This document shows positions 63,936 through 64,000 of a stretch of DNA of 64,000 bases, piece after piece. Source of the stretch: JBAXGW01 sp037139195 (GTDB taxonomy: Bacteria; Bacteroidota; Bacteroidia; Bacteroidales; JAHJDW01). Under the pieces are notes generated by a model that ran no database searches, was not told the origin of the DNA, and saw only the letters and a program-made list of their open reading frames with translations. Location of the stretch: assembly GCA_037139195.1 (NCBI GenBank), contig JBAXGW010000013.1:17490-81489 (forward strand). The letters are read 5' to 3'. The position numbers were made by a program, and so were the translations under genes. Numbering within the stretch: position 1 is the stretch's first letter; each line of letters opens with the position of its first letter.

Positions 63936-64000
63936 ATTTATTTTTATTTTAACTGGGTATCCCCTTAGCTCATCTTAAAAAATGCCTATCTTTAGGGGAT

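Noticed and set aside
63959..64000. Inverted ends of an insertion sequence at the window edge
   Set aside because: Only seven bases (ATCCCCT/AGGGGAT) match and the sequence stops at the edge, so no element can be shown.

Overview
The window reads as a chromosomal segment of an AT-rich, probably anaerobic member of the Bacteroidota, most likely Bacteroidales-like. The evidence is type IX secretion parts (PorP/SprF-like, PorE-like, type A and gliding-type C-terminal sorting domains), many proteins of lineage-typical architecture (FISUMP, DUF1566, PD40/TPR, DUF4199), and promoters of the Bacteroidota type (TTG or TTTG, about 19 bases, TAnnTTTG). Shine-Dalgarno sequences are nearly absent. Oxygen-sensitive enzymes are present: a glycyl-radical decarboxylase and a four-subunit 2-oxoacid:ferredoxin oxidoreductase. 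I cannot name the species.

Layout. 1-2.9 kb: the end of a polysaccharide flippase, ispH, a small membrane protein and a YggS-type PLP protein. 3-6.3 kb: a TPR protein, then a reverse-strand pair of an MFS-type transporter and a DUF4421-like outer-membrane protein. 6.5-14.2 kb: a block of exported surface proteins, with two tandem FISUMP paralogues, a Ycf48-type propeller with a T9SS sorting domain, a PD40/cadherin-like protein, a DUF1566 protein with a phage-tail-fibre-like linker, and a lipoprotein. 14.5-23.6 kb: the metabolic core, with a three-gene 4-hydroxyphenylacetate decarboxylase operon (large subunit, small Fe-S subunit, activase), a membrane protein, a class I/II aminotransferase and the ferredoxin oxidoreductase, closed by a strong terminator. 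23.8-31.2 kb: a WG-repeat protein, flavin reductase, LuxC-type acyl-CoA reductase, two exported unknowns, a BASS transporter, ychF and class II fba.

31.4-41 kb: a beta-propeller protein, plsY and two TPR/PD40 proteins, one of 1821 residues ending in two SPOR-like modules. 41-44.2 kb: clpS, an SPFH protein, tRNA-Arg(ACG), a CoA-binding protein and a class III aminotransferase. 44.4-54.1 kb: a 2024-residue repeat adhesin with a gliding-type C-terminus, followed by PorE-like and PorP/SprF-like genes. This looks like an adhesin with its own secretion and anchoring partners. 54.3-57.7 kb: a lipoprotein, an ankyrin-thioredoxin fusion and a LytS/LytTR two-component pair. 57.9-60.1 kb: a reverse-strand operon (small exported protein, transaldolase-like, YciO-type, cupin) and the SRP RNA. 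60.2-64 kb: a DUF4199 protein, two glycosyltransferases and a HddA-like sugar kinase, which suggests surface glycan synthesis.

The most interesting points are these: the decarboxylase operon and its possible link to the adjacent aminotransferase and oxidoreductase (a tyrosine to p-cresol route, inferred); a family of five intergenic palindromic repeats; a separate 116-base nested palindrome; a tRNA-Arg with an apparent A19-U56 tertiary pair in place of G19-C56; and paralogous SPOR-tailed envelope proteins. I found no phage, insertion-sequence transposase, CRISPR array or reverse transcriptase.
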